This document shows, one piece after another, positions 40,827 through 50,804 of a stretch of DNA of 64,000 nt. The position numbers and the translations under genes are program-made. The notes under the pieces were generated by a model. The model saw nothing but the letters and a program-made list of their open reading frames with translations. It searched no databases and was not told the DNA's origin. The DNA comes from Streptomyces sp. Tu6071 (GTDB lineage Bacteria > Actinomycetota > Actinomycetes > Streptomycetales > Streptomycetaceae). Positions within the stretch are counted from its first letter, which is position 1. Each line of letters opens with the position of its first letter. Location of the stretch: contig NZ_CM001165.1 in assembly GCF_000213055.1 (NCBI RefSeq), forward strand, positions 6,441,445 through 6,505,444, given 5' to 3'.

Positions 40827-41858
40827 TCAGCCCTCCTTGAGGGTGGTGAGGCCGTGGTGCAGGAAGACGGGGACGAGTTCGCCGATGCGGTCGAAGCCCG
40901 CGCCGACTGTCTGCCCGCGTGTGAAGCGGTAGTGGATGCCCTCCAGGATCACGGCGAGCTTGAACCAGGCGAAGGCCGTGTACCAGGACAGCGCCGTCAC
41001 ATCGCGGCCCGAGCGGGCCGCGTACCGCTCGATCAGCTCGCCGGGCAGCGGGTGCCCCGGGGCGGACGCGCTCGTCGAGACCGGCGAGCCCGGCAGCTCC
41101 AGCGGCGTGCTGTACATCGCGAGGAGGCCGAGGTCGGTCAGCGGGTCGCCGAGCGTGGACATCTCCCAGTCCAGCACGGCCGTGATGCGGTCGTCCGCGT
41201 CCACGAGGACGTTGTCGAGCCGGTAGTCGCCGTGCACGACGGTCGGCGCGGGGGAGCGGGGCAGCCGGGCCGCCAGCGCCTCCTGGAGCTGGTCGATCCC
41301 CGGCAGCTCGCGGCTGCGCGAGGCGTCGAGCTGCTTCGCCCAGCGGCGCAACTGCCGCTCCAGGAAGCCGTCCGGGCGCCCGAAGTCTCCGAGCCCCACC
41401 GCCCCGGGCTCCACGGCGTGCAGGTCCACGAGCGTGTCCACGAGCGAGAGCACCGTGGCGCGCGTGCGCTCCGGGCCGAGCCCGGCGAGCTGGCCGGAGG
41501 TGCGGTACGGGGTGCCCTCGACGAAGTCCATGACGTAGAAGGGAGCCCCGAGCACCGCTTCGGCGGCCTCGCCCTCGCACAGCAGCACCGTCGGCGGCAC
41601 CGGCACAGGCGTCCCCGCGAGCGCCGTCATGACGCGGTACTCGCGGCGCATGTCGTGCGCCGTCGCGAGCACGTGGCCGAGCGGCGGGCGGCGCACGACC
41701 CAGCGGCGCTCCCCGTCCGTCACCGCGTACGTCAGATTGGACCGGCCGCCCTCGATGAGCCGTGCCCGCAGCGGGCCCGCCACGAGACCGGGCCGCTCCC
41801 GGTCCAGGTACGCGCGCAGCCGCCCGGGGTCCAGGCCCGGCGGGGGGTCCTCACTCAT
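40827..41858 (-). CDS. Phosphotransferase family protein, ACAD10/11 kinase-like
   Basis: A 343-residue APH-fold kinase. The Brenner motif VVHGDYRLDNVLVD (about residues 205-218) gives the catalytic Asp and Asn, and AVLDWEMSTLGDPLTDLG gives the metal Asp. RLIEGGRSNLTYAV opens the nucleotide lobe. In fused ACAD10/11 proteins this part phosphorylates 4-hydroxyacyl-CoA for later elimination. ATG at 41858 with AAGGAG upstream. First gene of a two-gene operon; a near-perfect TetR-type palindrome lies 52 bp before the start. Confidence 0.9.
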   Translation of the reverse strand: MSEDPPPGLDPGRLRAYLDRERPGLVAGPLRARLIEGGRSNLTYAVTDGERRWVVRRPPLGHVLATAHDMRREYRVMTALAGTPVPVPPTVLLCEGEAAEAVLGAPFYVMDFVEGTPYRTSGQLAGLGPERTRATVLSLVDTLVDLHAVEPGAVGLGDFGRPDGFLERQLRRWAKQLDASRSRELPGIDQLQEALAARLPRSPAPTVVHGDYRLDNVLVDADDRITAVLDWEMSTLGDPLTDLGLLAMYSTPLELPGSPVSTSASAPGHPLPGELIERYAARSGRDVTALSWYTAFAWFKLAVILEGIHYRFTRGQTVGAGFDRIGELVPVFLHHGLTTLKEG

Positions 41859-41909
41859 GCTCGACTCCTTCACTTGCTTCGAGGCCGGGGCCTCGGGGTC
41901 CGGGATCAT

Positions 41910-41929
41910 CATGCCGACTAGTCGGTATG
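41910..41929. promoter_or_regulatory. TetR-type operator, copy 2 (CoA module)
   Basis: CATGCCGACTAGTCGGTATG, a 20-bp palindrome with a single unpaired position pair, upstream of the phosphotransferase-dehydrogenase operon. Matches the site at 36321-36340. Confidence 0.75.
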
Positions 41930-41991
41930 TCGTCCAGGGGTGGGGGCGGGCAGCCGCGTGATCCGTCCCACGGGCCCGTACGGGACGGGCG

Positions 41992-42843
41992 TCAGCACAC
42001 CTGCCCGAGCAGCGCGTCGAGCCGTGCCGCCTGCGCTCGCACCGTGCCGCGCGGGTTGCGCGGGCGCGCCGGGTCGTCGCGCGTGAGCATGAGCAGCCAG
42101 ACGAGGGCGATGAGCCGCCTGCACTCCAGGAGCCTGACCCGCTCGCCCGCGTCCAGCGGCACGAGACCGAGGAACTCCTCGGCGTCGAAGGCCGTGCCCG
42201 GATCGACCCACGAGCCGACGTGCTCGGTGATCTCGGCGAGTTCGAAGGCCCGGTCGCTGCGGCCCGACTCCTCGAAGTCGACGACGCGCACCCGCTCCCC
42301 GTCCCACAGGAAGTTGGCGAGGTTCCCGTCGCCCTGCCCGAGCACCGGTTCGAGCCCCGCCTCCTCGGCGACCGCCGGCCACGGCCGCTCCAGCCACCGC
42401 ATCCCCTCGGCGAGCACGGCGGCCACGCCGGGCTCGCGCGCGGCGGGGGTGCGGCGCGCGTACCACTGCCGGATCTGCGCCGTGGCCTCCGCCCGTCCCG
42501 CGCGGCGCTCGGGCAGCGCGGCGGCGGCAGCGGGGGGTACGGCGTCGAGCAGCCGGGCCACGGAGTCCGCGAGCGCCACGAGCGCGGGGCCCGCGACGGG
42601 GGTGCCGCGCAGGGGCTCGCCGGGCAGCCGGGACATCACGAGGTCCGGGTGCCTGCCCGGCGTCCGGCGCAGCGGGCGCGGGGCGAGGCCGGGCGCGTGC
42701 CGCTGGAGCAGGACGAGTGCGCGCCACTCCCGCTCGGCGGGTTCCGCCTGCGTGTCGTGGTACCGCTTGGTCACCTCGTCGGTGCCGAGGCGGAGTTCAT
42801 GTGTGTGCCACCGGGGCGTCGTGCGCCGTACCCGTACCGTCAC
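41992..42843 (-). CDS. Aminoglycoside phosphotransferase-like protein
   Basis: A 283-residue APH-fold protein. The catalytic loop reads VLGQGDGNLANFLW, so the usual His before the Gly-Asp is Gln while Asp and Asn remain. VVDFEESGRSDRAFELAE gives the metal site. Start GTG at 42843. It lies 4 bp after the DUF202 gene, as last gene of a tight NUDIX-DUF202-DUF202-kinase operon. A resistance function is not implied; small-molecule or protein kinase activity is possible. Confidence 0.85.
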   Translation of the reverse strand: MTVRVRRTTPRWHTHELRLGTDEVTKRYHDTQAEPAEREWRALVLLQRHAPGLAPRPLRRTPGRHPDLVMSRLPGEPLRGTPVAGPALVALADSVARLLDAVPPAAAAALPERRAGRAEATAQIRQWYARRTPAAREPGVAAVLAEGMRWLERPWPAVAEEAGLEPVLGQGDGNLANFLWDGERVRVVDFEESGRSDRAFELAEITEHVGSWVDPGTAFDAEEFLGLVPLDAGERVRLLECRRLIALVWLLMLTRDDPARPRNPRGTVRAQAARLDALLGQVC

Positions 42844-42847
42844 ACTG

Positions 42848-43171
42848 TCAGAGGATCACAGGAACGGCCGCGAGCGCCAGGGTTCCGGCGCAGCAGGCGG
42901 CGAGAAGTGCGTACCGGGGCGAGAGGGCGGCCGGACGCGGCACGGCGAGGGCCCGCGCGCGCCGCGTCGCGAGGACGAAGAACAGCAGGACGGGGACGAC
43001 GCCGGCCGCCCACACGAGCGGCACCCCGTGCGCGAGCGCGGCCTTGAGCGCGAGGACCCCGGCGACGGTCGCGGAGAGCACGGTACGGCGCCAGGCGAGG
43101 CGGGTCCGCTCGGGCTGGAGCCCGGGATCGCGCGGGGGACCCGTGCCGTTCCCCGCGCCCGTCCCGCTCAC
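42848..43171 (-). CDS. DUF202 family membrane protein
   Basis: A 107-residue membrane protein with about three helices. LQPERTRLAWRRTVLSATVA is the typical DUF202 start, followed by hydrophobic helices and RYALLAACCAGTLALAAVPV. GTG start at 43171 overlaps the stop of the preceding DUF202 gene as GTGA. Function unknown. Confidence 0.85.
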   Translation of the reverse strand: MSGTGAGNGTGPPRDPGLQPERTRLAWRRTVLSATVAGVLALKAALAHGVPLVWAAGVVPVLLFFVLATRRARALAVPRPAALSPRYALLAACCAGTLALAAVPVIL

Positions 43172-43566
43172 CCCGCGAGCCCGAAGACCACGACGACGAC
43201 CATCACGACGGCGACCGCCGCGATGACGAGGCCGAGCAGCACGGGGAAGCGCGTCACGGGCAGGTCCTCGCCGCGCCGCATCGCGCGCTCGCAGCGCAGC
43301 CAGTGCACGACCGCGCGCAGCGCGCACAGCACGCCGCAGCCGAGCAGCGCGAGCGCGAGCCCGACGCGCCACCCCCAGCGCAGGTCGGGGAGGAACTGGT
43401 CGACGGCGAAACCGCCGCCCACGAGGGCGAGCGAGGTGCGCAGCCAGGCGAGGAACGTGCGCTCGTTGGCGAGCGAGAAGCGGTAGTCCGGCGTCTTGCC
43501 CTCATGGGTGACACGGGCGGGGGAGAGGAGGCGCCGCAGCGGGCCCTCCCGTCGCTCAGCGGCCAT
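43168..43566 (-). CDS. DUF202 (YidH-like) membrane protein
   Basis: A 132-residue YidH-type protein. The conserved opening FSLANERTFLAWLRTSLALV (about residues 30-49) is followed by membrane helices (RVGLALALLGCGVLCALRAV and PVLLGLVIAAVAVVMVVVVV). It pairs with a second DUF202 gene; such pairs are common. It overlaps the NUDIX gene before it by 11 bp. Function unknown. Confidence 0.9.
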   Translation of the reverse strand: MAAERREGPLRRLLSPARVTHEGKTPDYRFSLANERTFLAWLRTSLALVGGGFAVDQFLPDLRWGWRVGLALALLGCGVLCALRAVVHWLRCERAMRRGEDLPVTRFPVLLGLVIAAVAVVMVVVVVFGLAG

Positions 43567-44092
43567 CGTGCGCGCGCAGCCGGTGGTACGCGGCGAGGCC
43601 GTCGGGCACCCAGGGCCACTCCCCGATCCTGGCGGCCAGCTCCTCGTCCGTGACGAAGTCGTGCCAGGCGACCTCCTCGGCCTGCGGCGCGACGGGCAGC
43701 GCGCACCGCACGTCGTAGACGGCCGACCACCACGATCCGGCCGAGGCGTCCTCGTACAGGAAGCGGAAGAGCGGTACGGGCCGGTCGAGCCCGCTCACCC
43801 CCAGCTCCTCCTCCGCCTCGCGCAGCGCGGCCTCGTCGTAGGACTCGCCGGCCCCCACGACACCGCCGACGAACATGTCGTAGTGCGAGGGGAAGACGAG
43901 CTTGCCGGGCGTCCTGCGGTGCACGAAGACCCGCCCCCGCTCGTCCCTGACCCGGATGAACACGCACCGGTGCCGCAGGCCCCGCGCGTACACGTCCCCG
44001 CGCCGCGCCCGCCCGGTCACCCGGTCGTCGAGGTCGACGACGTCGAGGATCTCGTCGGCGGGATCGGCGGGGGTCCGGTGCGCGTGAGCCAT
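43556..44092 (-). CDS. NUDIX hydrolase (IPP-isomerase-like)
   Basis: A 178-residue NUDIX protein of the group resembling isopentenyl-diphosphate isomerases. RHRCVFIRVRDERGRVFVHR and KLVFPSHYDMFVGG precede the NUDIX box GVVGAGESYDEAALREAEEE (about 77-96), with EELG completing it, so it is intact. Expected to cleave a nucleoside diphosphate derivative. First gene of a four-gene overlapping operon. ATG at 44092 (MAHAHRTP). Confidence 0.9.
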   Translation of the reverse strand: MAHAHRTPADPADEILDVVDLDDRVTGRARRGDVYARGLRHRCVFIRVRDERGRVFVHRRTPGKLVFPSHYDMFVGGVVGAGESYDEAALREAEEELGVSGLDRPVPLFRFLYEDASAGSWWSAVYDVRCALPVAPQAEEVAWHDFVTDEELAARIGEWPWVPDGLAAYHRLRAHDGR

Positions 44093-44225
44093 GGAGCCAT
44101 CCAACCACCGCGCGCGGGGGCGGGTGCGGAGAGGGCGGCCGGTACGGGCCCCGTGCCGGGGCTCGGCCGCCCTTGCGCCCGGGACCGCCCGCCGCGTCGG
44201 GGGCCCCGCGCACGCGACGACCTGC

Positions 44226-45731
<1,506 letters not shown>

Positions 45732-45751
45732 TTAATACTGGCCATTATTAA
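45732..45751. promoter_or_regulatory. TetR operator palindrome
   Basis: TTAATACTGGCCATTATTAA, a 20-bp palindrome with one mismatched pair, directly before the TetR start. Striking for its A+T content in this genome. Confidence 0.75.
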
Positions 45752-45794
45752 AAGCGAACGTGTGCGGGGTCCCGGTTCCCGGGAGGACTCCCGC

Positions 45795-46700
45795 TCAGCC
45801 CGGTTGCAGGTCCTTCTCCGGCTGCGGCGGCTCCGGCTTCCCCGAGGGCATCGCGGGGTGCCGCCCCAGGAGCACGATCCCCACCACGATCGCCGCGAGC
45901 CCCGCCGCCTCGCCCGCGAGCGCCCCCGCGTCCATGCGGAGCCGGTCGCCGAGGAAGCCCACCCCGCACACGATCCCGGCGAGCGGCTGGGTCGCCGACA
46001 GCGCGGGCAGCGAGGTGCGCAGCGGACCCGCCTCGAAGGCGCTCTGCACGAGGACGAGGCCGCTCACGCCGAGCGCCACGACGACGTACGGCTCCCACGT
46101 CAGGAGGAGCGCCCCGAAGCCGCCCTCGCCGAAGACCTCGCCGCTCACCCGGGTGAGGGCGTCCTGCACCCCGTACAGCAGCCCCGCCCCCGTGGCGAGG
46201 AGCGCGGGCGCGGCGTTGAGGCGGGAGCGGCGCGCGTACGCGGCGAGGAGCAGCGCGATCCCGAGCATGAGCCCGATGATGAGCCAGCGCCGCAGCGGAT
46301 CGGTGATCGCGTCGCCGCCGCGCGGGCGCCCCGCGAGGATGAACGCGGCGACGCCGCCGGTGAGCAGGATGAGCCCGCTCCAGCCCTGGCGGCCGAGCGG
46401 CTGTCCCGTCTGCCAGCGCGAAAGGCCCATCGCGAAGAGGAGGTTGGTGGCGAGGAAGGGCTCGACGAGGGAGATCTCGCCGTCCCCGAGCGCGAGCGCG
46501 CTGAGGACCATGCCCGCGACCATGAGCCCGATGCCCGCGAGCCAGCGCGGCTTGCGGACCAGGACGAGGAGGATGCGCGGCGAGAGGAAGTCGCCGGGCG
46601 GCGCGTGCTGCGCGGCGTTCTGCTGGAAGACGAAGCCCGTGCCCAGGCAGAAGGCGGCGGCCACCGCCAGGACCAGGACCAGTACCGACACGTCGCGCAC
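45795..46700 (-). CDS. DMT superfamily transporter (EamA-like)
   Basis: A 301-residue membrane protein with about nine to ten helices, drug/metabolite transporter type: LVLAVAAAFCLGTGFVFQQN, then KPRWLAGIGLMVAGMVLSAL, EPFLATNLLFAMGLSRW, and in the second half ATQPLAGIVCGVGFLGDRLR. GTG start at 46700. Shares the layout and the WLAGIG motif with the transporter at 53637. Substrate unknown. Confidence 0.87.
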   Translation of the reverse strand: MRDVSVLVLVLAVAAAFCLGTGFVFQQNAAQHAPPGDFLSPRILLVLVRKPRWLAGIGLMVAGMVLSALALGDGEISLVEPFLATNLLFAMGLSRWQTGQPLGRQGWSGLILLTGGVAAFILAGRPRGGDAITDPLRRWLIIGLMLGIALLLAAYARRSRLNAAPALLATGAGLLYGVQDALTRVSGEVFGEGGFGALLLTWEPYVVVALGVSGLVLVQSAFEAGPLRTSLPALSATQPLAGIVCGVGFLGDRLRMDAGALAGEAAGLAAIVVGIVLLGRHPAMPSGKPEPPQPEKDLQPG

Positions 46701-46811
46701 CTCAACACCGGGTGGGGGGTGGCTGCCCGGGGCCGGGCGACGACGGGAGTGCGACGGCAGGCCCCGGCCGACGATATCGCCCCGTCGCCCGTTTCGCCCG
46801 ACGGGTACCCG

Positions 46812-46853
46812 CTTCCGGACGGTTGACGCGGGGTCTTCCGGACGGTTGACGCG
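46812..46853. repeat. 19-bp direct repeats upstream of the flavoprotein gene
   Basis: Two exact copies of CTTCCGGACGGTTGACGCG at 46812-46830 and 46835-46853, 23 bp apart. Each contains a -35-like TTGACG. They lie 122 bp before the flavoprotein start in the 274-bp divergent region. Confidence 0.7.
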
Positions 46854-46974
46854 ACCCGGTGGCGCGGCCAGGATCTGACGGGAACTGACTCACCGGTAAC
46901 CCGCGCGGAGCAGGCGGGACGCGCCGCCCCGTGCGGATGCCCGCGCGCGGGCCTCACAGGACAGGAAGAGCCGC

Positions 46975-48630
46975 ATGGCCTACGACGCGGACGTCATCGT
47001 GATCGGCGGGGGACTCGCAGGCCTCGCGGCGACCGCCGAACTCGCCGACGCGGGGCGCAAGGTGATCCTCCTCGACCAGGAGCCCGAGCAGTCGCTCGGC
47101 GGCCAGGCGCACTGGTCCTTCGGCGGGCTCTTCCTCGTCGACTCGCCCGAGCAGCGCAGGCTGCGCATCCGCGACAGCCGCGCGCTCGCGCTCCAGGACT
47201 GGATGGGCACGGCGGGCTTCGACCGCGAGGAGGACCTGTGGCCGCGCCGCTGGGCCGAGGCGTACGTCGACTTCGCGGCCGGGGAGAAGCGCGCGTGGCT
47301 GCACAGGATGGGGGTGCGGCTCTTCCCCGTCGTCGGCTGGGCGGAGCGCGGCGGCTACGACGCGGGCGGCCACGGCAACTCCGTACCGCGCTTCCACATC
47401 ACGTGGGGCACGGGCCCCGGGCTGCTCGCGCCCTTCGTGCGGCGCGTGCGCGAGGCCGCGGCGCGGGGGCTCGTCGAGTTCCGCTTCCGGCACCGCGTCA
47501 CGGGGCTCGGGCGGAGCGCGGGCAGCGTGGACACGGTGAGCGGCGAGATCCTGGAGCCGTCGGGGGTCGCGCGCGGCACCGCGAGCAGCCGCACCGTGAC
47601 GGGCTCCTTCGAACTGCGCGCGCAGGCGGTGATCGTCACGACGGGCGGCATCGGCGGCAACCACGACCTCGTCCGCGCGGCGTGGCCGGCCCGGCTCGGC
47701 ACCCCGCCCGAGAAGCTGCTCTCGGGGGTGCCCGCGCACGTCGACGGGCTCATGCTCAAGGTCGCGGGCGACGCGGGCGGGCACCTCATCAACGGCGACC
47801 GAATGTGGCACTACACCGAGGGCATCCAGAACTGGAACCCGATCTGGGCCAGGCACGGCATCCGCATCCTGCCGGGGCCCTCCTCGCTGTGGCTCGACGC
47901 CGAGGGCAGCCGCCTGCCCGTCCCGCTCTTCCCCGGCTTCGACACGCTCGGCACCCTCGACCACATCATGAGCACGGGCCACGGCTACACGTGGTTCGTC
48001 CTCAACCAGCGCATCATCGGCAAGGAGTTCACGCTCTCGGGCTCCGAGCAGAACCCGGACCTCACGGGCAAGTCCGTGCGCGGCGTCGTCGAGCGGGCCC
48101 GCGCCGCGGTCCCCGGCCCGGTCAAGGCGTTCATGGACCACGGCGCGGACTTCGTCGTGGAAAAGGACCTCGGGGCGCTCGTACGGGGCATGAACGCGCT
48201 CACCGACAAGCCCCTCATCGAGGAGGAGGCCCTGCGCCGGGTCCTCGTCGAGCGCGACCGCGAGATCGCCAACCCCTTCACGAAGGACCTCCAGGTCACG
48301 GCGATCCGCGGCGCCCGCAAGTTCCTCGGCGACCGCCTCATCCGCGCCGCGGCCCCGCACCGCCTTCTCGACCCGGCGGCGGGCCCGCTCGTCGCGGTGA
48401 AGCTGCACATCCTGACCCGCAAGTCCCTCGGCGGCCTGGAGACCGATCTCTCCTCCCGTGTCCTCACCGAGGCGGGCGACCCGCTCCCCGGCGTCTACGC
48501 GGCGGGCGAGGCGGCGGGCTTCGGGGGCGGCGGCGTCCACGGCTACCGCTCCCTGGAGGGCACCTTCCTCGGCGGCTGCCTCTTCTCGGGCCGCACGGCG
48601 GGCCGGGCGGCGGCGAAGGCCGTGTCCTGA
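46975..48630 (+). CDS. FAD-binding dehydrogenase (KstD/fumarate reductase-like)
   Basis: A 551-residue flavoprotein. The FAD dinucleotide motif is VIVIGGGLAGLAATAEL (about 8-24). GGQAHWSFGGLFLVDSPEQR is typical of this branch, annotated as FAD-binding dehydrogenase and related to 3-ketosteroid delta-1-dehydrogenase. IVTTGGIGGNHDLVR and a C-terminal GVYAAGEAAGFGGGGVHGYR complete the FAD site. Cytoplasmic. ATG after AGGAAGAG. It stands alone between divergent and convergent genes, so the substrate (steroid-like or other enone) is not indicated. Confidence 0.9.
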   Translation: MAYDADVIVIGGGLAGLAATAELADAGRKVILLDQEPEQSLGGQAHWSFGGLFLVDSPEQRRLRIRDSRALALQDWMGTAGFDREEDLWPRRWAEAYVDFAAGEKRAWLHRMGVRLFPVVGWAERGGYDAGGHGNSVPRFHITWGTGPGLLAPFVRRVREAAARGLVEFRFRHRVTGLGRSAGSVDTVSGEILEPSGVARGTASSRTVTGSFELRAQAVIVTTGGIGGNHDLVRAAWPARLGTPPEKLLSGVPAHVDGLMLKVAGDAGGHLINGDRMWHYTEGIQNWNPIWARHGIRILPGPSSLWLDAEGSRLPVPLFPGFDTLGTLDHIMSTGHGYTWFVLNQRIIGKEFTLSGSEQNPDLTGKSVRGVVERARAAVPGPVKAFMDHGADFVVEKDLGALVRGMNALTDKPLIEEEALRRVLVERDREIANPFTKDLQVTAIRGARKFLGDRLIRAAAPHRLLDPAAGPLVAVKLHILTRKSLGGLETDLSSRVLTEAGDPLPGVYAAGEAAGFGGGGVHGYRSLEGTFLGGCLFSGRTAGRAAAKAVS

Positions 48631-48661
48631 GCGGACGGCGGTACGGGCCGCGCGCGCCGTA

Positions 48662-48705
48662 CGCGTGAGGGGCGGGCCCGTACCTCCGGGCCCGCCCCTC
48701 ACGCG
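48662..48705. terminator. Strong bidirectional hairpin terminator
   Basis: Perfect 19-bp arms, CGCGTGAGGGGCGGGCCCG (48662-48680) and its complement at 48687-48705, with a 6-nt loop. Between the convergent flavoprotein and gluconate permease genes. Confidence 0.85.
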
Positions 48706-48721
48706 CGTACCTCCGGCGCCG

Positions 48722-50122
48722 CTACAACACCAGCGACAGCAGCAGGACCATCACCAGGCCCATCACCGACAGGATCGTCTCCATGAACGACCACGTCTTG
48801 ACGGTCTGGCCCACGTCGAGGCCGAAGTAGCCCTTCACGAGCCAGAAGCCCGCGTCGTTGACGTGGCTGAAGAAGAGCGAGCCCGCGCCGATCGCGAGGA
48901 CCATGAGTGCCACGTGCGTCGTGGACATGCCGTCGGCGAGGCCCGAGGCGAGACCGGCGGCGGAGACCGTCGCGACGGTCGCGGAGCCGGTCGCGAGGCG
49001 GATGATGACCGCGATGAGCCAGGCGAGCAGGAGCGCCGGGACGGACCAGTCCTTGGAGATGTCCAGGATCATCTGGCCCACGCCCGCGTCCACGAGCACC
49101 TGCTTGAAGCCGCCGCCCGCGGCGACGATGAGGAGCACGCCCGCGATCGGCATGAGCGACTTCTCGACGGTCTCGGAGAGCCGGTCCCGCGTGAACCCGG
49201 CCGCGCGGCCGAGCGTGAAGAGGCCGAGGAGGCAGGCCACGAGGAGGGCGAACATCGGGTTGCCGATGACGTCGAAGACGCGCTGCGTCAGGTCGGCCGG
49301 GTCGTCGATGATGATGTCGACGATCGCCTTGAGCAGCATGAGGACGACCGGCAGGAGCAGCGTCGCGACGGTGGCGAAGAAGCCGGGGGTCTTCTCCAGG
49401 TCGTCGCTCGCGCGCTTCGGCGTCATCGCCTCGGGGGCCTTCACGTCGACCCAGCGGGCCGCGTACCGCGCGAAGAGCGGGCCCGCGACGATCACCGAGG
49501 GGATCGCGACGACGATGCCGAGCGCGAGCGTGATGCCGAGGTTGGCGTGGAGGGCGTCGACGGCGACGAGCGGGCCGGGGTGCGGCGGAACGAGACCGTG
49601 CATGACGGAGAGGCCGGCGAGCGCCGGGATGCCTATTCGCATGAGCGAGTAGTTGCCGCGCTTGGCGACCATGAGGACGACCGGGATCAGCAGCACGATG
49701 CCGACCTCGAAGAAGATCGGCAGACCGATCACGGCCGCGATGAGCACCATGGCCCACGGCATCTTCTTCGGGCTCGCCTTGTCGATGATCGTGTCCACGA
49801 TGCGGTCGGCGCCGCCGGAGTCGGCGAGGAGCTTGCCGAGGATCGAGCCGAGCGCGATGAGCACGCCGGTGCTGGCCACGGTCGAGCCGAGGCCCGTGGT
49901 GAAGCTGGTGATCGCCTTGTCGAGCGGGGCACCGGCCACGGCGCCGAGCACGAGCGCGCCGATCGTCAGCGCCAGGAAGGCGTGAAGCTTGAACTTCGCG
50001 ATGAGGACGACGATGACGGCGATGCCGAGAACGACGGCTATCCCGAGCTGGGCGTTGCCCGCCGAGGTGATCGGCTCGGCGTCCGCTGCCAGCATCTCGA
50101 CGCTGAGACTGGTCACGGTCAT
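48722..50122 (-). CDS. gntP: Gluconate:H+ symporter GntP family
   Basis: A 466-residue permease with about 12-14 helices, importing gluconate. GntP marks: GSILGKLLADSGGADRIVDT, GLPIFFEVGIVLLIPV, LVPPHPGPLVAVDAL and a final GAGSLFFSHVNDAGFWLVKG. It lies 88 bp after gluconokinase on the same strand. The ATG at 50122 is only 2 nt from AAGGA, while a GTG two codons later (50116) is ideally spaced, so the true start may be that GTG. Under control of the divergent GntR-type regulator. Confidence 0.93.
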   Translation of the reverse strand: MTVTSLSVEMLAADAEPITSAGNAQLGIAVVLGIAVIVVLIAKFKLHAFLALTIGALVLGAVAGAPLDKAITSFTTGLGSTVASTGVLIALGSILGKLLADSGGADRIVDTIIDKASPKKMPWAMVLIAAVIGLPIFFEVGIVLLIPVVLMVAKRGNYSLMRIGIPALAGLSVMHGLVPPHPGPLVAVDALHANLGITLALGIVVAIPSVIVAGPLFARYAARWVDVKAPEAMTPKRASDDLEKTPGFFATVATLLLPVVLMLLKAIVDIIIDDPADLTQRVFDVIGNPMFALLVACLLGLFTLGRAAGFTRDRLSETVEKSLMPIAGVLLIVAAGGGFKQVLVDAGVGQMILDISKDWSVPALLLAWLIAVIIRLATGSATVATVSAAGLASGLADGMSTTHVALMVLAIGAGSLFFSHVNDAGFWLVKGYFGLDVGQTVKTWSFMETILSVMGLVMVLLLSLVL

Positions 50123-50128
50123 TTCCTT

Positions 50129-50167
50129 GGGGGGAGTGGGGATGGGGAGGTGTGGGGGAGGGGCGGG
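50129..50167 (+). other. G-run tract in the gntK-gntP gap
   Basis: On the plus strand at least six runs of three or more G within 39 bases. The gntP messenger leader is therefore C-rich, and the template strand could form a G-quadruplex. No gene here. Confidence 0.5.
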
Positions 50168-50210
50168 TCAACCCGTGGGGGGAAGTCGTCCCGGGGCACG
50201 GTGCGCTCGG

Positions 50211-50744
50211 TCAGGGCGCGGGTTCGGGGGCGGGCGCGGAGGCCGGGGGCCGAAGGGCCGCGACGGCGCGCGCCGCGATCTCCTCGGGGGTGCCGCGCAC
50301 GTCGACCTCGACCCCGCTCTCGTCGGGGCCGAGCGGCTGGAGCGTCGCGAACTGCGAGTCCAGGAGCTTGGTCGGCATGAAGTGGCCCTGACGGTGCCCC
50401 ATGCGGTCCTCGATGAGCGCCCGGTCCCCGGTGAGGTGGAGGAAGACGAGCCCGGGGGCCTCGGCGCGCAGCCGGTCCCGGTAGGAGCGCTTGAGCGCGG
50501 AGCAGCTGACCACTCCGCCCCGGTCCGCCCGTCCGTGCGCCCAGCGTCCGATGGCGTCCAGCCACGGGGCGCGGTCCGCGTCGTCGAGCGGGGTCCCGGC
50601 GCTCATCTTGGCGATATTGGCCGGGGGGTGGAAGTCGTCGCCCTCGGCGTACGTGACGCCGAGCTGTGCGGCCACGAGTGGCCCGATGGTCGTCTTGCCG
50701 GTTCCGGCGACGCCCATCACCACGACGACAGGGGGGGTGCTCAT
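50211..50744 (-). CDS. gntK: Gluconokinase
   Basis: A 177-residue P-loop kinase that phosphorylates gluconate to 6-phosphogluconate. The nucleotide motif is VVVVMGVAGTGKTTIG (about 5-20). EGDDFHPPANIAKMSAGTPL, WLDAIGRW and VVSCSALKRSYRDRLR are GntK signatures, as is the closing HFMPTKLLDSQFATLQPL. ATG at 50744 (MSTPP). First gene of the gntK-gntP operon; divergent from the FCD-type regulator. Confidence 0.94.
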   Translation of the reverse strand: MSTPPVVVVMGVAGTGKTTIGPLVAAQLGVTYAEGDDFHPPANIAKMSAGTPLDDADRAPWLDAIGRWAHGRADRGGVVSCSALKRSYRDRLRAEAPGLVFLHLTGDRALIEDRMGHRQGHFMPTKLLDSQFATLQPLGPDESGVEVDVRGTPEEIAARAVAALRPPASAPAPEPAP

Positions 50745-50804
50745 CGCTGCCTCGTTGTCCTTCGCTGTCTTCTTCGACCTCGTCTGTGCACGCAACTGAA
50801 ACCC

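Noticed and set aside
41992..42843. Antibiotic-resistance aminoglycoside phosphotransferase
   Set aside because: APH fold only; the catalytic-loop His is Gln and the context is a DUF202/NUDIX operon, so resistance is unsupported.
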